A stretch of 64,000 bases of DNA from Heterobilharzia americana (GCA_944470555.2 OX104132.1:4969755-5033754); one strand, 5' to 3'. Numbered from the stretch's first letter, positions 36,237-49,495 are shown. Notes: generated from the letters alone by a model not told the origin. Program-made: numbers and translations.

Positions 36237-37260
36237 GGTTTGTCCGAAATGACCTCCTGCCTCCCCTCACTCTAATGTCATATCGATTTCTTAGGGAAAT
36301 ATACACAGAGTGGTCAGACTCTTTTCTGGAGGTCCTCCACCTGTGCCATGCTTTCCTCTTGGCCATTGAAAGGCGTTCGGTGTGAAGCTTCGGCCATGAG
36401 GCTCGCTTCCGCGGTATTGTTGTGATGACTGGGACGTTTAAAGAGACAGCCCTGTTGATATTTCTGACTAGTTCCCAATGTTGATCAATTGATAGGTTGC
36501 TCCACCCCTTAAGCCATGATGCTGTCGACAGATACTGGTTCATCGCCACGCAGTTCGCCTTGCTGTGGCAAAAGTGTGGGCGAGGTCCCCGCCATGACAG
36601 TTTTTTGCTGAATACCAGATCAAACACCACCACGTCGTGATAGCTGCCACCAAGGGAGGTTTGAACCCGAACGTTTTCAATCGTTGGGTGGTCGCTGGTA
36701 AAAGGGTAGTCCAGTTTGGGCGGTTTTCTGCCCGACCCCCAGCGAGTATCATCGTCAGTATTCTCTTACAGTCCGGCCTTTTGGATAGTGTTCAGTAGGT
36801 TTCGGTCGAACCTTCGGCTTGAGGTCTCTCTGTCCTGCCCGAGATTGAGAGTCGGAGCATTTTGTCCCCGGATATAATGACCTGGTCATATCCGATGAAC
36901 GTCACTCCAGACATTACACGCAGCAGTTGTCAGTTATGTACCCGTCGCTAGTAGGAGTTCTTTAGACGCTCCCGACCATGTACTTGGTGTATCCAACCGT
37001 AAACTGATCCAGACGGGGTCAGAGAGACCTGAAATTAGAGTCAGTTGCTCATTCACTTTTAAGACGGTCACTTATAAACATTGCCACTCTGCTTCCTTCC
37101 TTAAACTCCCTTTCCCTCCCGAACAGACGTACACCTTCCATACTAGTTTCGATGTGACTAATATTCTGTGATAACCAAGTTTCTGCCAGGATTATGATTT
37201 TTGGAGTGAGATGGGAACAGAGGGATTGTAGCTCTCCCATATTACATCTTGATTGTTGGC
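36237..37260 (-). pseudogene. endonuclease domain of element E, degenerate
   Basis: The N-terminal part (37049-37240) reads 'PKIIILAETWLSQNISH', with the catalytic Glu of the apurinic-type endonuclease. The central part (about 36780-37000) is broken by stops, but the block equivalent to 'VIAGDFNTP' in element G is recognisable as a decayed 'VIISGDK'. The part 36237-36752 contains 'TRWGSGRKPPKLDYPFTS' and 'RKAWHRWRTSRKES', matching element G. At least three frame changes are needed, so the domain is dead. Confidence 0.75.
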
Positions 37261-37354
37261 AGTGATGGTGGCTTCAGCATTTGGCAGTGTTGCCATTTGC
37301 TGCTGCCACTGTGTCCTGGGCCTGCTTCCACAGCAGCGGACACTCCCACCAGTG

Positions 37355-38790
37355 TTATCCCTTATCGTGTACCAAGTTTCCGGTACTCTGGTTAAAAGTT
37401 CTTGACAGCCGAAGGGTTGGGGGTGATGTTATCGTCGTCAAATGCGAGAGACGTGGCAGTCTGCAGACCGCCGCCACTCTGTCGTTTGACCCCATCCTCG
37501 CCAATAACCACTGCCACTGCCGGACGTCGTGAGCATACTTTTTTATGGCTGCGCCGGTTGTTAGTTCCGGTATACCATGGACAATCATAGTTGTTGATTT
37601 CAGCGTTTGGGGCGCCTCGCGAGGTACATTTCTCGCTGACCATGGCCAGTCTGGCCTATCCCCGAGTCTGGATGACCTGTCGATGACTAGCATGTGTGAC
37701 ACTAGCAAAAATCTTTCCGCTTCTTTAGCCAAGCTTAGGGTAACTCTCGTCGGTGAGGGCTCTGCTTCAGGTGAGTGTTTGCGATTGCAGGGTCGGCACA
37801 GCTTTTATTCTAAACTACTCAGTCCCAGCATGGCTCATACCGTTTAGTATTGCTGTCTGCCAGAAGACCCCTCTCTAAGGAAGGCTATTAGGGCATGCAG
37901 GGACGTTAAATGGGATAATGGAATTCGATCTGTCATCAACTTCTCTGTTGCCGTGTACCGTAGGTGGGTTTTCATGGGAAGGGTGCGCCTTCTTTTCCAA
38001 TGTGACCCATTTTTCCTGATGTACAGTGGGGGTAGCCGTTAAAGTGGCTTCAGGTTTAGAGGCTGGCGCGGTTGTTCACGTGCCTGGTCGCTGTTTGGAA
38101 CTTTTTGGACTATTCACCGGTGTGACTGACCGGGGAACGCTGCTGACACTCTTGCCACTTGGACCTGGGGTAGTGGTCTGTGCAGGTGCCGGCATAACAG
38201 TTGCCACTGCGATGTCTTTTACGACCTCTTTTAGCGAACCTGTAGAAAAGCGTGGCCTCATACGGCAACGTGGGCAGATGCACCAGAACCAACTGCATCA
38301 GCAGCACGCCGTGAAGGTGTAACGTTGGTCTGGTTTGTCCTCTTCACGCCGACTGTGCACACCTGTTGCAGATGTTACACCGAGAGGCAGCATTCTTCTT
38401 GGCTACTGTAAGACACACATATGACACCTGTCAGTCTGACCAGAGGGTCTAGTTAGCGACTTTCTTTTCCCTCTCTTCCGTCTCTCAATGGTAGCCTTCA
38501 CAGGTAGACAAGGGTTTGGACTGGTGGTACCAGAAAGACATGCTCTTCTTTGAACTACAGCACGAGGGTTCAGAGGGACAGGAATTCAACTTCTACCAGG
38601 AAGTGGTTGTCGCAACTGTCCTCCTAAGGTCGACCCGTGAGCCTTTGCGGCGGCACTTAGCTTTTTGCCTCCGACCCTAGATACTACCACTGGTGGGGAG
38701 GTTTGTAGCTGAGGTGAGGCTTTGCCTGAGATGTTTCTGACGCCAGATTTGGTCAGGACTCGATTATTACTCACTTCCACTGGTGATTAG
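37355..38790 (-). pseudogene. ORF1 protein of element E, degenerate
   Basis: The clearest part (37355-37732) reads 'MIVHGIPELTTGAA' and 'HDVRQWQWLLARMGSNDRVA', homologous to the second RRM-like module of element G ORF1. Upstream (about 38250-38430) is a broken zinc-finger block with 'RCNICNRCAQSA' and 'WFWCICPRC', equivalent to the PHD-type finger of G. The frame 38586-38780 may be the N-terminus. CR1 ORF1 proteins bind nucleic acid and assemble the RNP. Several frameshifts prevent expression. Confidence 0.65.
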
Positions 38791-41700
38791 GAGGGGATAT
38801 GAATGGGATAGACAGATGGTTGTACCAAGCAAAGATAGATAAAGTAAGTTGTCAACCTTACCTAGGATTGCCCAGTTGTGTGACACGGAAGAATGCCCAA
38901 AGCTCCCCGCAGGCCCAAGGTATGCGATCGAATGAGATAAGCGGCGCCGCAGTTGCAGCAACCTGAGCTGTAGCAGTTGATCAAGGCAGTTAGACCTACT
39001 AAACAGTTGTCCGTTTGGGGAGTGGTAGTATTGAGAGACTGAGAGCTGTACTTTCTGCAGCGAAACGTTTTTCCGGTGAAACTGTAACTTGCGTACGGGA
39101 AATATCCAGTTGGGAAGGCTTATATATAGCTATTTCCGAGTAAAATACAAACGAGACAAAACACGTCAGTATTCGAAGAGGGCGCGTAGTGGAGCCACAA
39201 GGTTCTCCTGATGTGGTTTCACTGACCAAATTGTATTTGGAACCTGTGCATCCCAGGCTTTCAGCTTCACTGCAACCGCATCAGGCTCAACCGGAGGGCT
39301 GTAAGTAGTTTTGCTGTAGCGTCACCCGCTTCCCTGAACCCATAGCCCAGGGCTTGGAGGGATTCAGTATTGATTCTGAACTCCAAAGTTTTGCCGAACT
39401 CGCTAAGTTGGAGGCACGCACTCAAGCATCCAGGTCACCTGTTATGCTGTCGTGTTACCCTGCACTGCTCGTAATCGATCCTGTAGCCAGCTAGTCGGAA
39501 CGCAACAGCGCTTTGGCACGGCCTTTCAAATGGACTACTCCACCTGTCGATGCTACTGTGGTCCCCTTTGGTCCCATGTTCGTGAGTGTATTGCACGTGC
39601 AAACAGTCAGTGATTGGCCTCCACGTCCGTCGCGTTCACAAAAGAGCATTTCTCAAATTGTTACTGAAGTCATCTTTAGCTGGAAGGGGTTTGGGAATGT
39701 AGTCAATGGGCTATATGAAGTGCCAGGCAGTTGTTTGGCCATGGGAGCAGGTCGTTTTCATCCACTACTTTCACATGCAAAGCGAGGAGTCAAACAAGAG
39801 TCGTTTGAGGCACACTTTCGCTGCATTTAACTGTACTTCTTGCATGAACCGCAGCCTTCAATCTATGGGCTGATTAACGGGCCACAACTCCTGTTGTCTA
39901 CGAGAACGGTCTCTGGTCTAACTTTCAAAATTGCGCATCAGCACTTGGGCTCGCATTCATGGTGAATGATAATGTCGTAGAATCTCATAAAATGGTTCGT
40001 AATGGTCCCTGTACGCAGTCTTCTATGGCCGTGGTTCTTTGCGCAGACGAATAACTGGAGAGGAGAGCTTCATATCAGTTTTACGACAGCCATCCTCCTT
40101 AGGTAAAGTGATCTGGCACGTCAGACATGATTAAAATAAACGTTTCATGGCTTAAACTGCATGAGATTTGAAGTTGAAAGCCAAGAGGGGTAGTTTTGCT
40201 ATAATCAGTGCAATTTCCCTCTCAGCACTTAGACACGACCAGAAACGTACGACTTCATGAGGCGGAAAGTTTAAAGAGCTTTACTCGAGAAAGGTGACCG
40301 CCTTTGACTGTTAGATAGATCTCAGTTGTATCAACCGGTCATCGCTGATAACTTCGGTTATGGATGTCCCACTATGCTTGTACGGATTAGAAAAGGACCT
40401 AAAAGAGATGTACGAATGCTGGACTATTGTAGCTTGCGTTATGACTTTACTCTTGCAACGTATTCAAAAATATTGATCAGTCATTCTTTTTTTGACCTCA
40501 TTCAGTTTGCCTAAATTACCATATTGGAGTTCTTGTTTCAGTTAGCGTTCCCGTTGTATTTTGTTTTGGCCAGAAACTGCAGTTGTCATTAAAAATGAAG
40601 TTTTGTAACTTAATTTGATACATGTATTTTGTTCTGAAGGCCAATTTTCACTTACTATTTGAATATGCTTTCACTGTTTGGCAAACAAGTGTTTTGGACT
40701 TGGTTGGTTTCGTTTTGGGAACTCTGGAGATCCGTAGCTCCGCTACGCAATACTCAGTGGATTTTCCTCGACATTGTTTCTTATAAACTACGCCGAAGGT
40801 AAGCAAGGTTCATACTTTTACTATGAGTTGTTCCTGGGCAGAAGTGTCAGCCGTACAAGTAACACACGCAAGCGAACATAGTGCTTTGTAAGTTTCATCT
40901 GTGTTGTGCCTTGTGTAGAGATGTAAGTTGGAAAGACATTTCGTGATGACAGGGTTTTTAGAAGAATATATTACTTAAGGTGCACTTGCGTCACTTGGTG
41001 CCATGTGAATATATTAGGAGGTAATCCCTCCGCTGCTGTAGTTTTTCGAGCTCCATCGGCACCACGGAATCACCAGCAGATCAGACAAGAACATGATTGA
41101 AAATCACTACCGATAATGGCTGAACAGGAAATATTTGGTGCGCAGCACTCAGTAAGGATGTTCTTACCCCTGAAAGAGACATCTACGATTGTAAAGAAGG
41201 TTCAAATCGATAGACGCAAAGGTATCTGCGGAGCTTAGGTGAATTGCGTAAGAGTATGCTTGGAGTATGCATCTACGAAGCTCTTCTGGGTCTCAGAAAG
41301 AATACCGGAACGGCCATTTTGCAGGCGAAACACCACCAATACGACTCCCCAAAGCGGTCGATTCCCCTGTCTGACTGTCTAACACCCTTTTCAGCCTGCA
41401 GCTATCCAGGGTTTCAGAAGAATAAAAAGAAGAAGCATGTACGTAGAATATGGAAGGTGCGACTTCGTTTTCTTCGTGGACATCGGCCACATAGCTGAGT
41501 TAACCCACAATAATTTAAGTGTACCTGTAGAACGTTCACAACCAGTAGTTAACTATGTGGATGTTCGCTTCTGGTAGATTTAAGTGGGCCTACTTAGCCA
41601 GGCTCAGCGCATTTCCTCATTGCCTGCCTGAATTTCGCAGCTGATTGTGTTCTCACATATTACTTACTTAATTTGGACTGGGTCAGGGGTTTCTGACTTT

Positions 41701-43299
41701 CTGCCCGGCACACCAGCATTTTCGCTCACAAAACCACGCAACAGGTATGTTCGTGAAATGTACAATATAGGACATCACACGCTTGACAAATCTGGCGATG
41801 AATTCGCAGCTGACGTTACAGCAAAGAGAGGTATCTGCCACCCGAAATAAGTGTTATAATAATCATAATAACATGTTTCATACAACACAAGTTACATGAA
41901 AACAAACCAGTTTATAGGTTTGACCGTTTTGACTGTTATGTACAATACCAAGCTATACAATAGACACCGTTCTTTCCAGTACATAAAAGTTGCGTCTAGA
42001 GTAAGAACGTTAATGCTTTGCAGGTAGCAAAGGATGAAACAGATAAAAACCAGCAAAATTGTTCATCATACTGAGGCAAGCTCAGTTTGAAAGTAGGAAA
42101 CATTCAGCTATTGTTTGAATCTTCCAATATTCTTGAAGGTAGGGCGGGTGGTGCAGCTGTAACCTTGGGCTTTATGGGTTCGTCATTAGTTCTGGATGGC
42201 GTAGTGCACGCTGACAAATTAGACCGCAAGGATTCCATATGGATGAAGGACTGGATGGATGAACCTGAAAAATGAATAACAAAAGCGAGCAGCAGACGAA
42301 ATTCGAAACAGGAGCACAGAAATACTACGCAGAAGTACATCGACCGTGATGCATGTAGGTGAGTTCATTGTACTGACTTCAAAAGTTACTTGAAGAGGTA
42401 TCGAAAACCCACTGTTTATATATAAGCTTATGGGGAAGAAGATGAAGGTGGATATGAAAGTAGTGGAAACTAAACTGAAGCCGAAGATATCACTATGGAA
42501 TAGAGAGAATAGAATATTTTGGACCAGGTATTCGCTTATGTGTAGAAAACCTATGTACAAAAGTTTAATGAAGGTATAGACATTTAAATAGAACTTATGC
42601 TTTTTGCTTAATGGTGACCACTTTATGTAGTCATGGGGGAGGGATGATCATGATGTTGCCTGTTGAGTGTTACCATATCAAGACTATAGAGACAATATGG
42701 CGGTGCTTAATGAGCTGAGCTAGTAGACTTGGAGGACTCTTTTTTGGTAACCATTCTTTTTACGATTATTTTGTCGTCATAAGTACAGAAGCAGTAGGTT
42801 TCATAAAGATACCGCCGTAGAGGCAAGTTTAGGTCAAGTTTATCTCCCTACCATCATGCCTCTTGGTCAGTTATCACCAACTCCGCATATTTTCACGTTG
42901 TTTTTAAAAAATAATTTTGTGCTTTGCTCAATAGAGTTGGTGGTTACGACGATATTTCCAGCTTACTGTCAGCTGGCTAAGACCGTGCATACATTATTGA
43001 CTCAATCGCCCCTCGGCATATACCACACGTCAGGCAACACTTATGACCATTATACCTCTACTCATGCAATAGTCAAGCCTGATCTATCACGCAAAACTGA
43101 CTTGTACTACTGAACAGCACAAAGACTCCTAGCTTATTACAAAGAAAAAAGGAACGGTGGATGGAATGTTTAGTTGTAGGAGGGGTTAGGAGTAGCTGAA
43201 CTGTGGCAGCATTGAGATTGGGAACGGTAACTAGCATCAAAAACAATTACCACAAATTCGCATAGAATAGTATGTAAGTCAACAAAAATTACTCACCGT
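38791..43299. other. stretch between elements E and F, no supported gene
   Basis: The part up to about 39230 may be the 5' UTR of element E. Beyond that I recognise no family. Open frames worth noting are 39513-39830 (plus, 105 codons), 41244-41498 (plus, 84 codons) and 42087-42275 (plus, 62 codons). The last has a Gly/Ala/Val-rich protein-like composition. None has a recognisable domain, so they are not called as genes. GC content is higher near 39.2-39.8 kb, suggesting more unrecognised repeat DNA. Confidence 0.45.
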
Positions 43300-43339
43300 T
43301 TTATAAATTCTTGGGTGGTTGCATTAGATTATTGCGCAT

Positions 43340-43860
43340 TTAACTCCAGATATTTGGTGGGCCAATAAGGAACATGGTGTCATCCATGTAGGTTACATTA
43401 AGAATCCTGCATACTCCAAGTTCATTGAAGAAGTGGTTCAAGGTTGACTGAAGTTGAAATATGGTCTTGCAGCATCGGACATCATGCGGCAGTCTGTTCC
43501 AAATGCTAGCGTAACGAGTTGTGAAAAATGAAGACCAGCTGTTTCGACGCATATGGTAGTGTGACTAGGCAGTCTTGGTCTCTAAGATTATAGGGTTTTT
43601 TGCCAGCGAACTTTACTGTATCCACATCAGTAGTCACTTCATGGTGTAGGACTTTATAAAAAATGCTGAGGTTTAACTTTATTCGCCCTAACCACATAGG
43701 CTCTAACCGATTAGCATGACATCTGCCCCTGTATGAATTACCTGGGGAAATAAGTCTGGTAAAGTGTCATTGGGTTTTCTCTATTCTCTGATTGTCACTA
43801 GACCGCAAGCAACTAAGTACGATAGGACAGTATTCTAGTAGTGGTCGCATGCACATCCTA
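43340..43860 (-). pseudogene. C-terminal region of element F ORF2
   Basis: Two overlapping frames (43506-43697 and 43340-43552) carry the end of the polyprotein. The second reads 'FFTTRYASIWNRLPHDV' and 'LQSTLNHFF', the customary last block of CR1/Jockey proteins (F-x-x-R-x-x-x-x-WN-x-LP). The upstream part near 43800 is degenerate. Confidence 0.75.
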
Positions 43861-43878
43861 TGTAGAATCAGTTTGGTT

Positions 43879-44773
43879 TTATTCAGGCGAAAATTGCGGT
43901 GAATGAGGCGGAGCACTATGCCGTTGCGTAAAGGAAAGGTCACTGAAGTACATTATTCCAATGTCGCAAATACTATTTAGCTGTTTGAGTGCAATTTTGT
44001 TCAGTCGAAGATTAGTTGGCACGCTTTGTTCACCGAAGAGCATAAAGCCGGACTTCTGTGTATTCAGAGGTAGCAGCCACGTGTCACACCATCTTTGTCG
44101 CTTGTCGAGATCGTTTTGTATGGTGGTATTGATGTTACTACATTGGTTAGGGTGAAAAGTGTACACCACTTTCAAGTCATCTGTAAAGAGAAAGGTTTTC
44201 CCTGATTGAAAGCAGGCGCATATATCATTTATATACATTATAAAGAGAAACGGTCCGAGAACGGAGCCTTGGATAACTCCACTGGTGATATCTGGGAAGG
44301 GAACAATGTGAGCCTGTTTTGACAACTTGGATGCGGCTCAGCAGAAATGAGCCGATCCAGTCATGCAACTTGCCACTTATTCCAAATGAATTCAATTTCC
44401 GAAGGAGTGAGGGGTGATGCACTCTGTCAAAAGCTTTGGTGAAATCGAAGTAAAGCGAGACAACTACGTTTCCATCGTCTCTACTGTTAATTACATGTTC
44501 GAAGAATTCTAGGTGACACGTGATACAAGATTTCCTAGACAGAAATCCATGCTGCGAGGAATTCATAAGTTTTTGATCTGAAAGGTGAGAAAAAATGGCG
44601 TTTTTCACTACTTTCTCCATTATACGCGAGAGGACAGATGTTATGTTGATGGGGCGGTAATTTTCCGGGTAAAGTCTGGAGCCTTTCTTAAAGCATGGAG
44701 TAATATGACTAGTCTTCCATGAAACTGGGAAAGTGCCAGAGTTTAAGGACAGGCTGAATATTTTTGCTAGCAA
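43879..44773 (-). pseudogene. reverse transcriptase core of element F, frameshifted
   Basis: The frame 44225-44773 includes 'TPCFKKGSRLYPENYRPIN', 'SSQHGFLSRKSC' and motif A 'LYFDFTKAFDRVHH'. The frame then shifts near 44270, and 43879-44325 supplies motif B 'GVIQGSVLGPFLFIMYINDI' and motif C 'FLFTDDLKVVYTF'. Motif C has Thr where F/YADD elements have Ala; both Asp are present. The upstream frame 44824-45033 carries the linker, separated by a one-base shift in a G run near 44824. Confidence 0.85.
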
Positions 44774-45471
44774 TATGGGGAAGTCCGCGCTGCCATTTTT
44801 AATGAAAATCCTAGGTATCCCATCTACTCCCCCATTAAGAGTGAGTTTATTGTGTCACGTACGTTGCTTAGGTTAAACTCAACTTCCGAGATTTTATGTG
44901 CTCCAGTGTCACTGAGTGTAGCAAGGCTGCGATTACAATTAGTGAAAGAAAGGCTAAACGTTTCGCTTAGTATTTCACATATCTCTGTGGGGTTTGCAAC
45001 AATCTTGTTGCCTACTTTCAACATATTCAGCATGTCAGGTTTACAACAGAGTTTCTTTTTAAGAGAGTGGCAAGCAGACCAGTTTTATTCGCATGTTTCA
45101 GAATTTTATTTTCAGTAAAGGTTTCACCTTTTCGTCTGTGAACTTCCAGGTCACTGAAAACGGCTTGGATACTAAGAATCGCAGAAAAGTCGTGTGATGC
45201 GAAAAACTTTTTTCGCAGTTTCCTTAGTTTTCACCTGAATGTGATAGGGATGTAGTCTTTGATGTTAATATGCGACTTCTGTGTTTTCTTTGGGGCTACG
45301 AGACAAATGTTTAAATTGAGATAGAAGTTTGCAAGAGAGTTGTTCAGATCATCGGATGAAAAGAACTCGTCCCAGTCTAGACAGCGTATCAAGTATTGTG
45401 AGCTTGGCCAATCGACGTCAACAAAACTTCTGCGAACGAGTGTTGTAGGCCTCAGTAATGTGGGAGTGCAC

Positions 45472-46299
45472 CTACATGGCGCAGAGTTGACAGGCTACAA
45501 CCTTGTGGTCACTTTCCGGGAATTCGGTGCTAGTATGTATGGTGAATGGTGGTGCGTTGTTTAAAAAAATCAGGTCAAGTATATTATATCGTCGAGTACA
45601 GCTGTTAACAACCTGAACCCATCCATTGGTTTCTAAGGTTTGAAAGAATGGCTTGAAACGAGATGGTCCTTGCAGTGTCTCCCATATGATACCCGGCATA
45701 TTAAAATCACCACCTACTACTGTACAAGTTGGTAGGGATGATAGCAGCTTGAATATCTCGTTGATATGTTCGTCAACGGCAGGCCCAGCATGCGGTGACC
45801 TATATGGGCAACCAACGGTAATTTTGTAATGTTGGCAAGTGTTGATATTCACGAATACTGCATCATCTAATAGGTCCCAACCCAACGGGAAGGCATTCGA
45901 AGATGAAAAATCAGAGCGAACATAGACGATGCAACCCCCACCTTTAGAAGTACTGCGGTCATTACGATACAAATTGTAATTATCTAACGCCAGACTGAGG
46001 TTTGAGGTATCTGATGTACACCAAGTTTCAGTGATTAAAATGCAGCATGGTTTGATCAAGTAAGCTAGAGATTTTAGATAATTTAGCTTATTGCAAATTG
46101 AACGTGAGTTAAACAGAAGAACAGAGAATTCTGATGGGGCTATAAAAAGGCTTAGGTCATTAACGAGATAGGATAAGTGTTCTTTCATGGTCATCATTTG
46201 AGTCAACGGGATGTGGGGTGGGAAATGTCGGGATAAAGGCAAGTTCCTTAGCGTTGCATGCCGGACTACCCATTGTTGCCCCAGATGATGACCGACCAT
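45472..46299 (-). pseudogene. endonuclease domain of element F
   Basis: A 275-codon frame encodes the apurinic-type endonuclease that starts target-primed reverse transcription. Visible motifs are 'LLFNSRSICNKLNYLKSLAY' (catalytic Asn region, near residues 63-82), 'ILITETWCTS' (catalytic Glu), 'GCPYRSPH', 'TVVGGDFNMPGI' (Asp-Asn pair) and the C-terminal 'SDHKVVACQL' (Ser-Asp-His). All key residues are present. The frame ends in a stop directly after the SDH motif, and the linker to RT is degenerate. Confidence 0.88.
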
Positions 46300-47926
46300 T
46301 TATTGGCCTGGGGGATGGAAAGGTGTCACTATAGTATTTCTGCCACTGAATTGGCTGCTGGCTATAGCTGATAGCAGTTGACTCGAGTATGTCATCATCT
46401 GCATGGCTAGAGGTGCTATTATTTTGTGAAGCCCGAAAAAAGATGGGTTTTCCAGAGCGTAGATTCTTCATAGAACGCTGGATAGGTGTTACTTACGCTG
46501 GCTTTAATGTCATAGCTAGGGTGGGTATAAGGTCCCTTATTCCGAACGCTCAAGGGAATAGTTTTGGGTTTATTCACATTAGGTTGTGAGCTAAAGTACG
46601 CTGGGGTTATATTCCTGGGTAGACGGAAACTGTACAGTGGGATGTGACGAGAAAAACCTATCATTATTTCTTGAAACCGTATTCCCCAGTTTAAGTGGCT
46701 TGGGCTGTCTGTGGTGGTACGCTTTACTCGCGTTCCCACAATTGAACAGCTGAACCTTATTATGGCTGGATGAGATCGTCTTATTTCCTGTTTCTGGGCA
46801 AGGAGTGTTTTTATGATTATCTTTGTATGGGAATGAACCAACTTGAGAGATTCATGGCGCTATGTGCCACCAGGCGATTGGGGGTTCTTAATTTCGCTGG
46901 GTAGCATTGTTTGTTGTTAAAACGTTTAGATTTCCACGATGTTTCGCTTAGGGATACTGCATTCAGCAACAAAGCCGAAGAGGCGGGTTGCACAGACTGG
47001 TCTACCTGTGCGGTATGATCGGACTGAATGCCTTGGGATCCTTGTGGTTCATCACTAAGATTTGTGTTGTCATCTAGGTCTATGGATATTATATTAGTGC
47101 ATGCTGGTGGTATGGAGTCAGCATTTCTTATGCTCCCTGTTGTATTTATAAGTTCTTCACTGGTAACTGGGGGTGTAAAGATCAGTGAAGTTCTAGTTAG
47201 CTTGTCACCCTCACAACTCGTTAACTACCTTCCACTCTCGGTATCTCGTGGTTTTAGCGAAACTTGAGAAGTCAGTCCACCACGGAATTTCCGTGTGCGA
47301 CGCTGACAAGAAGTTAGGTCAGGAGATATCTTAACCTTGTTATATGGTGTTGTGGATGCTATAATTCTCTGAGAGTCAGAGAAGTGTTTTGCATTGCACG
47401 GCGAGTTAAACTGAAATAGAACAGGACATGGGAACCCGATTGTTCTTTTCCTTAGGCGACGAACATTACAAGCTGAGTCAGCCAAGCCGCATGCTTGTAA
47501 ACACTCAGTCTTAACTCGCTCTAGTGGGGAATTGTCAGGGATGTTGAAGACTACTGAATTGTAGGAGGATCGCATTCGGTTGCCTACCTCACTGGCTACA
47601 AAGTCAACTAATCTCTCGCATTTTATTAAACTATCAAGTTGGGAGTCACTTTTGGGGTCTAACAAATCCATCAGTGGGGGGAGATATTCCATTTTACACT
47701 GCATATTTCCAACTGCCTTTGAGATTTCTAGAACATCGGACTTAACTTTATTAACATCGCTGTAGATGTCAGTCATAAGGTCTGGTAACTTAAGTGACGG
47801 ACCGCAATCGCTGGTGGAACTTTTAACCTTAGGCGATAGATCAGATAATTTTAGCCTTTTCGCGCTAATACTCTTATTTCTACGGAGGCTACTGACACTT
47901 GTTTTCATTCTCAGAAAAGCGAGCAA
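46160..47926 (-). pseudogene. ORF1 protein of element F
   Basis: The 233-codon frame 47225-47926 begins with a basic stretch, has a probable coiled coil (about residues 50-85) and then an RRM-like/C-terminal domain. That domain contains 'SVVFNIPDNSPLERVKTECL', 'RRLRKRTIGFPCPVLFQFNS' and 'VKISPDLTSCQRR', the order seen in CR1/L2-type ORF1 proteins. It then continues, with frame changes, through 46419-46841 and 46160-46471, Ser/Pro/Thr-rich stretches with no domain. The product would bind RNA and chaperone annealing. Confidence 0.65.
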
Positions 47927-47930
47927 GAAG

Positions 47931-49495
47931 CGTTAAAAATATAAATAATGCTATTATGTTAGACAAATAGTTAACGAGTTGAATAATAACAGATATTAGA
48001 TATCAGTTAACTTCAACAGAGTCGTGAGTAAGGCAATAACAATAACTTTCCTTGCTAGCTTATAAGTATTTTTCAATAAGTGGGTGACACTCCAACTATC
48101 CGCTACCTTGAAGTCGAGATGGATCTATATAACTTCAAAGTTTGAAAGGCAGGTTCAGGACTTCGTTATGTTGCCTGTGGTCTGAGATTTGTAGAACTTG
48201 GAGGGAAATATGTACACCCTCAAGAGATTCAGCGTTTTCCAGGAGGCAGATAGCAACCAGAAGCAACAGAAACGGACAGAATTTCCTTGAGCACGTGAAC
48301 CAAGTCCACAAGTGTTCAGTTCTTCCGCAATGTTTCTGTCACCCAGCATTGTTACGATGATACTCAACAGACAGCGTCATGGGTATCTCTTCCCTCACAA
48401 ATTCATGAAGCATGAGTTTAGTGTTTTGATGTTTATAGCTCCATTTTACTTGTGTATATGTTTTCTGCATATAGTCGTAAACCCAAATCCACATCCCTAC
48501 TCTCCGTTCCATCGCGAAATCTTCAGTTCCGTTTTCATCACTTCCGCATGTACCTTATTCTCCTTCCATACAAACTGGTCTCCAAGCAGTTGGCTTACGG
48601 TAAAGCAACAGGTCATTTTGCAGCCAATACAATTAATTCACACGTACATCACGATCGATGTAATTCCAAGTATCGTTTCCATGCAACCATTTTGAGACTG
48701 GCCTGCTGCTCGCATTTTCAGGTTCAACCGATCGGTCCTTGAAGTATATGGGATTCTAGTAATCGTAATTGTCAGCGTATATCATACCATCAGAAGTTCA
48801 TCAAGAACTCATAAGGTCCGAGGTCACAGCAGTATCACCTGTCCTACCTTCAAGAATATTTAATGCTTCAAGCAATGGCTGAGCATTTCCCGGTTTCGGA
48901 CCGAACTCTGATCTGCTGAACAATTGTGTTTGTGTTTAGCTTTTTATTCCTTTTTTCTGCGAAGCACTGACTATCCTTCTGTAAACCCACCTCTAACAGC
49001 ACCGTCTAACGTATTGCGTGTTGCTGACTATAACAGTGAGCTCACATTACGAAAGTGATAATACCCGTAAGCTGGTTTGCTTACGTGTGACGTATTTTGT
49101 ACAAGATATACATTATTATCCATATTAACACATAGTCACACTAAGCTATCACTCAGATGGATGTGACAGGTAAAAGACAAGCCGAGTGAATACCGAGTTG
49201 TGTCAACATTCATTAGGCATAAAATAATGTAACCAGAGGTGAACAATACTTTGTTTTACGCTGCCTAACGCCAGTGTACTTATTTGGATCTTTCCACTCT
49301 GCCGCAATTTTACCAGTACATAAGAGCAGAGACTAGTATACACGTAAATATATTTACCACGAACAAGATAAACTCAGTTTCTGTAAAAATTCCACGCGAA
49401 AAAGTATCCAATGCAAGTGTTCACTGGCTTCATTCGTCGTCCGTTGTTACACCTGACGTGCATCACCAGATTGAGCTGAGAAACTATCCCTTGAC
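47931..49495. other. stretch without a supported gene
   Basis: Overlapping plus-strand frames at 48142-48742 (up to 127 codons) show no recognised motif and look like chance frames. The start may be the 5' UTR of element F. Confidence 0.45.

Larger units (their letters stand above)
33857..38790 (-). mobile_element. CR1-like retrotransposon E
   Basis: The minus-strand element of at least 4.9 kb has ORF1 (about 38.78-37.36 kb), an endonuclease (37.24-36.5 kb), a reverse transcriptase with intact YADD (36.2-35.2 kb), a C-terminal region to 34491, a pyrimidine-rich 3' UTR and a conserved 3' terminus. Two-ORF organisation, the motif set and the 'FSLRV..WxxLPAE' C-terminus fit the CR1 group. It is related to element G at roughly subfamily level. 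Frameshifts and one nonsense codon disable it. The exact 5' end was not determined. Confidence 0.8.
43300..47930 (-). mobile_element. CR1/Jockey-like retrotransposon F
   Basis: The minus-strand element of about 4.6 kb has ORF1 (47926 to about 46160), endonuclease (46299-45472), linker, and reverse transcriptase to about 43340. Motifs group it with the CR1/Jockey-type LINEs, but its sequence is clearly distinct from E and G and closer to fragment H. Frameshifts occur near 46.4, 45.2, 44.82, 44.26 and 43.87 kb. No tail repeat or target-site duplication was found by eye, so the ends are approximate. Confidence 0.8.

Noticed and set aside
35135..37850. Plus-strand Ser/Leu-rich frames over elements E and G
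   Set aside because: They run antisense to CR1-like coding sequence and have no domain of their own.
48142..48742. Cluster of overlapping plus-strand frames up to 127 codons
   Set aside because: Three frames overlap with no motif in any of them; probably chance frames in a low-stop region.
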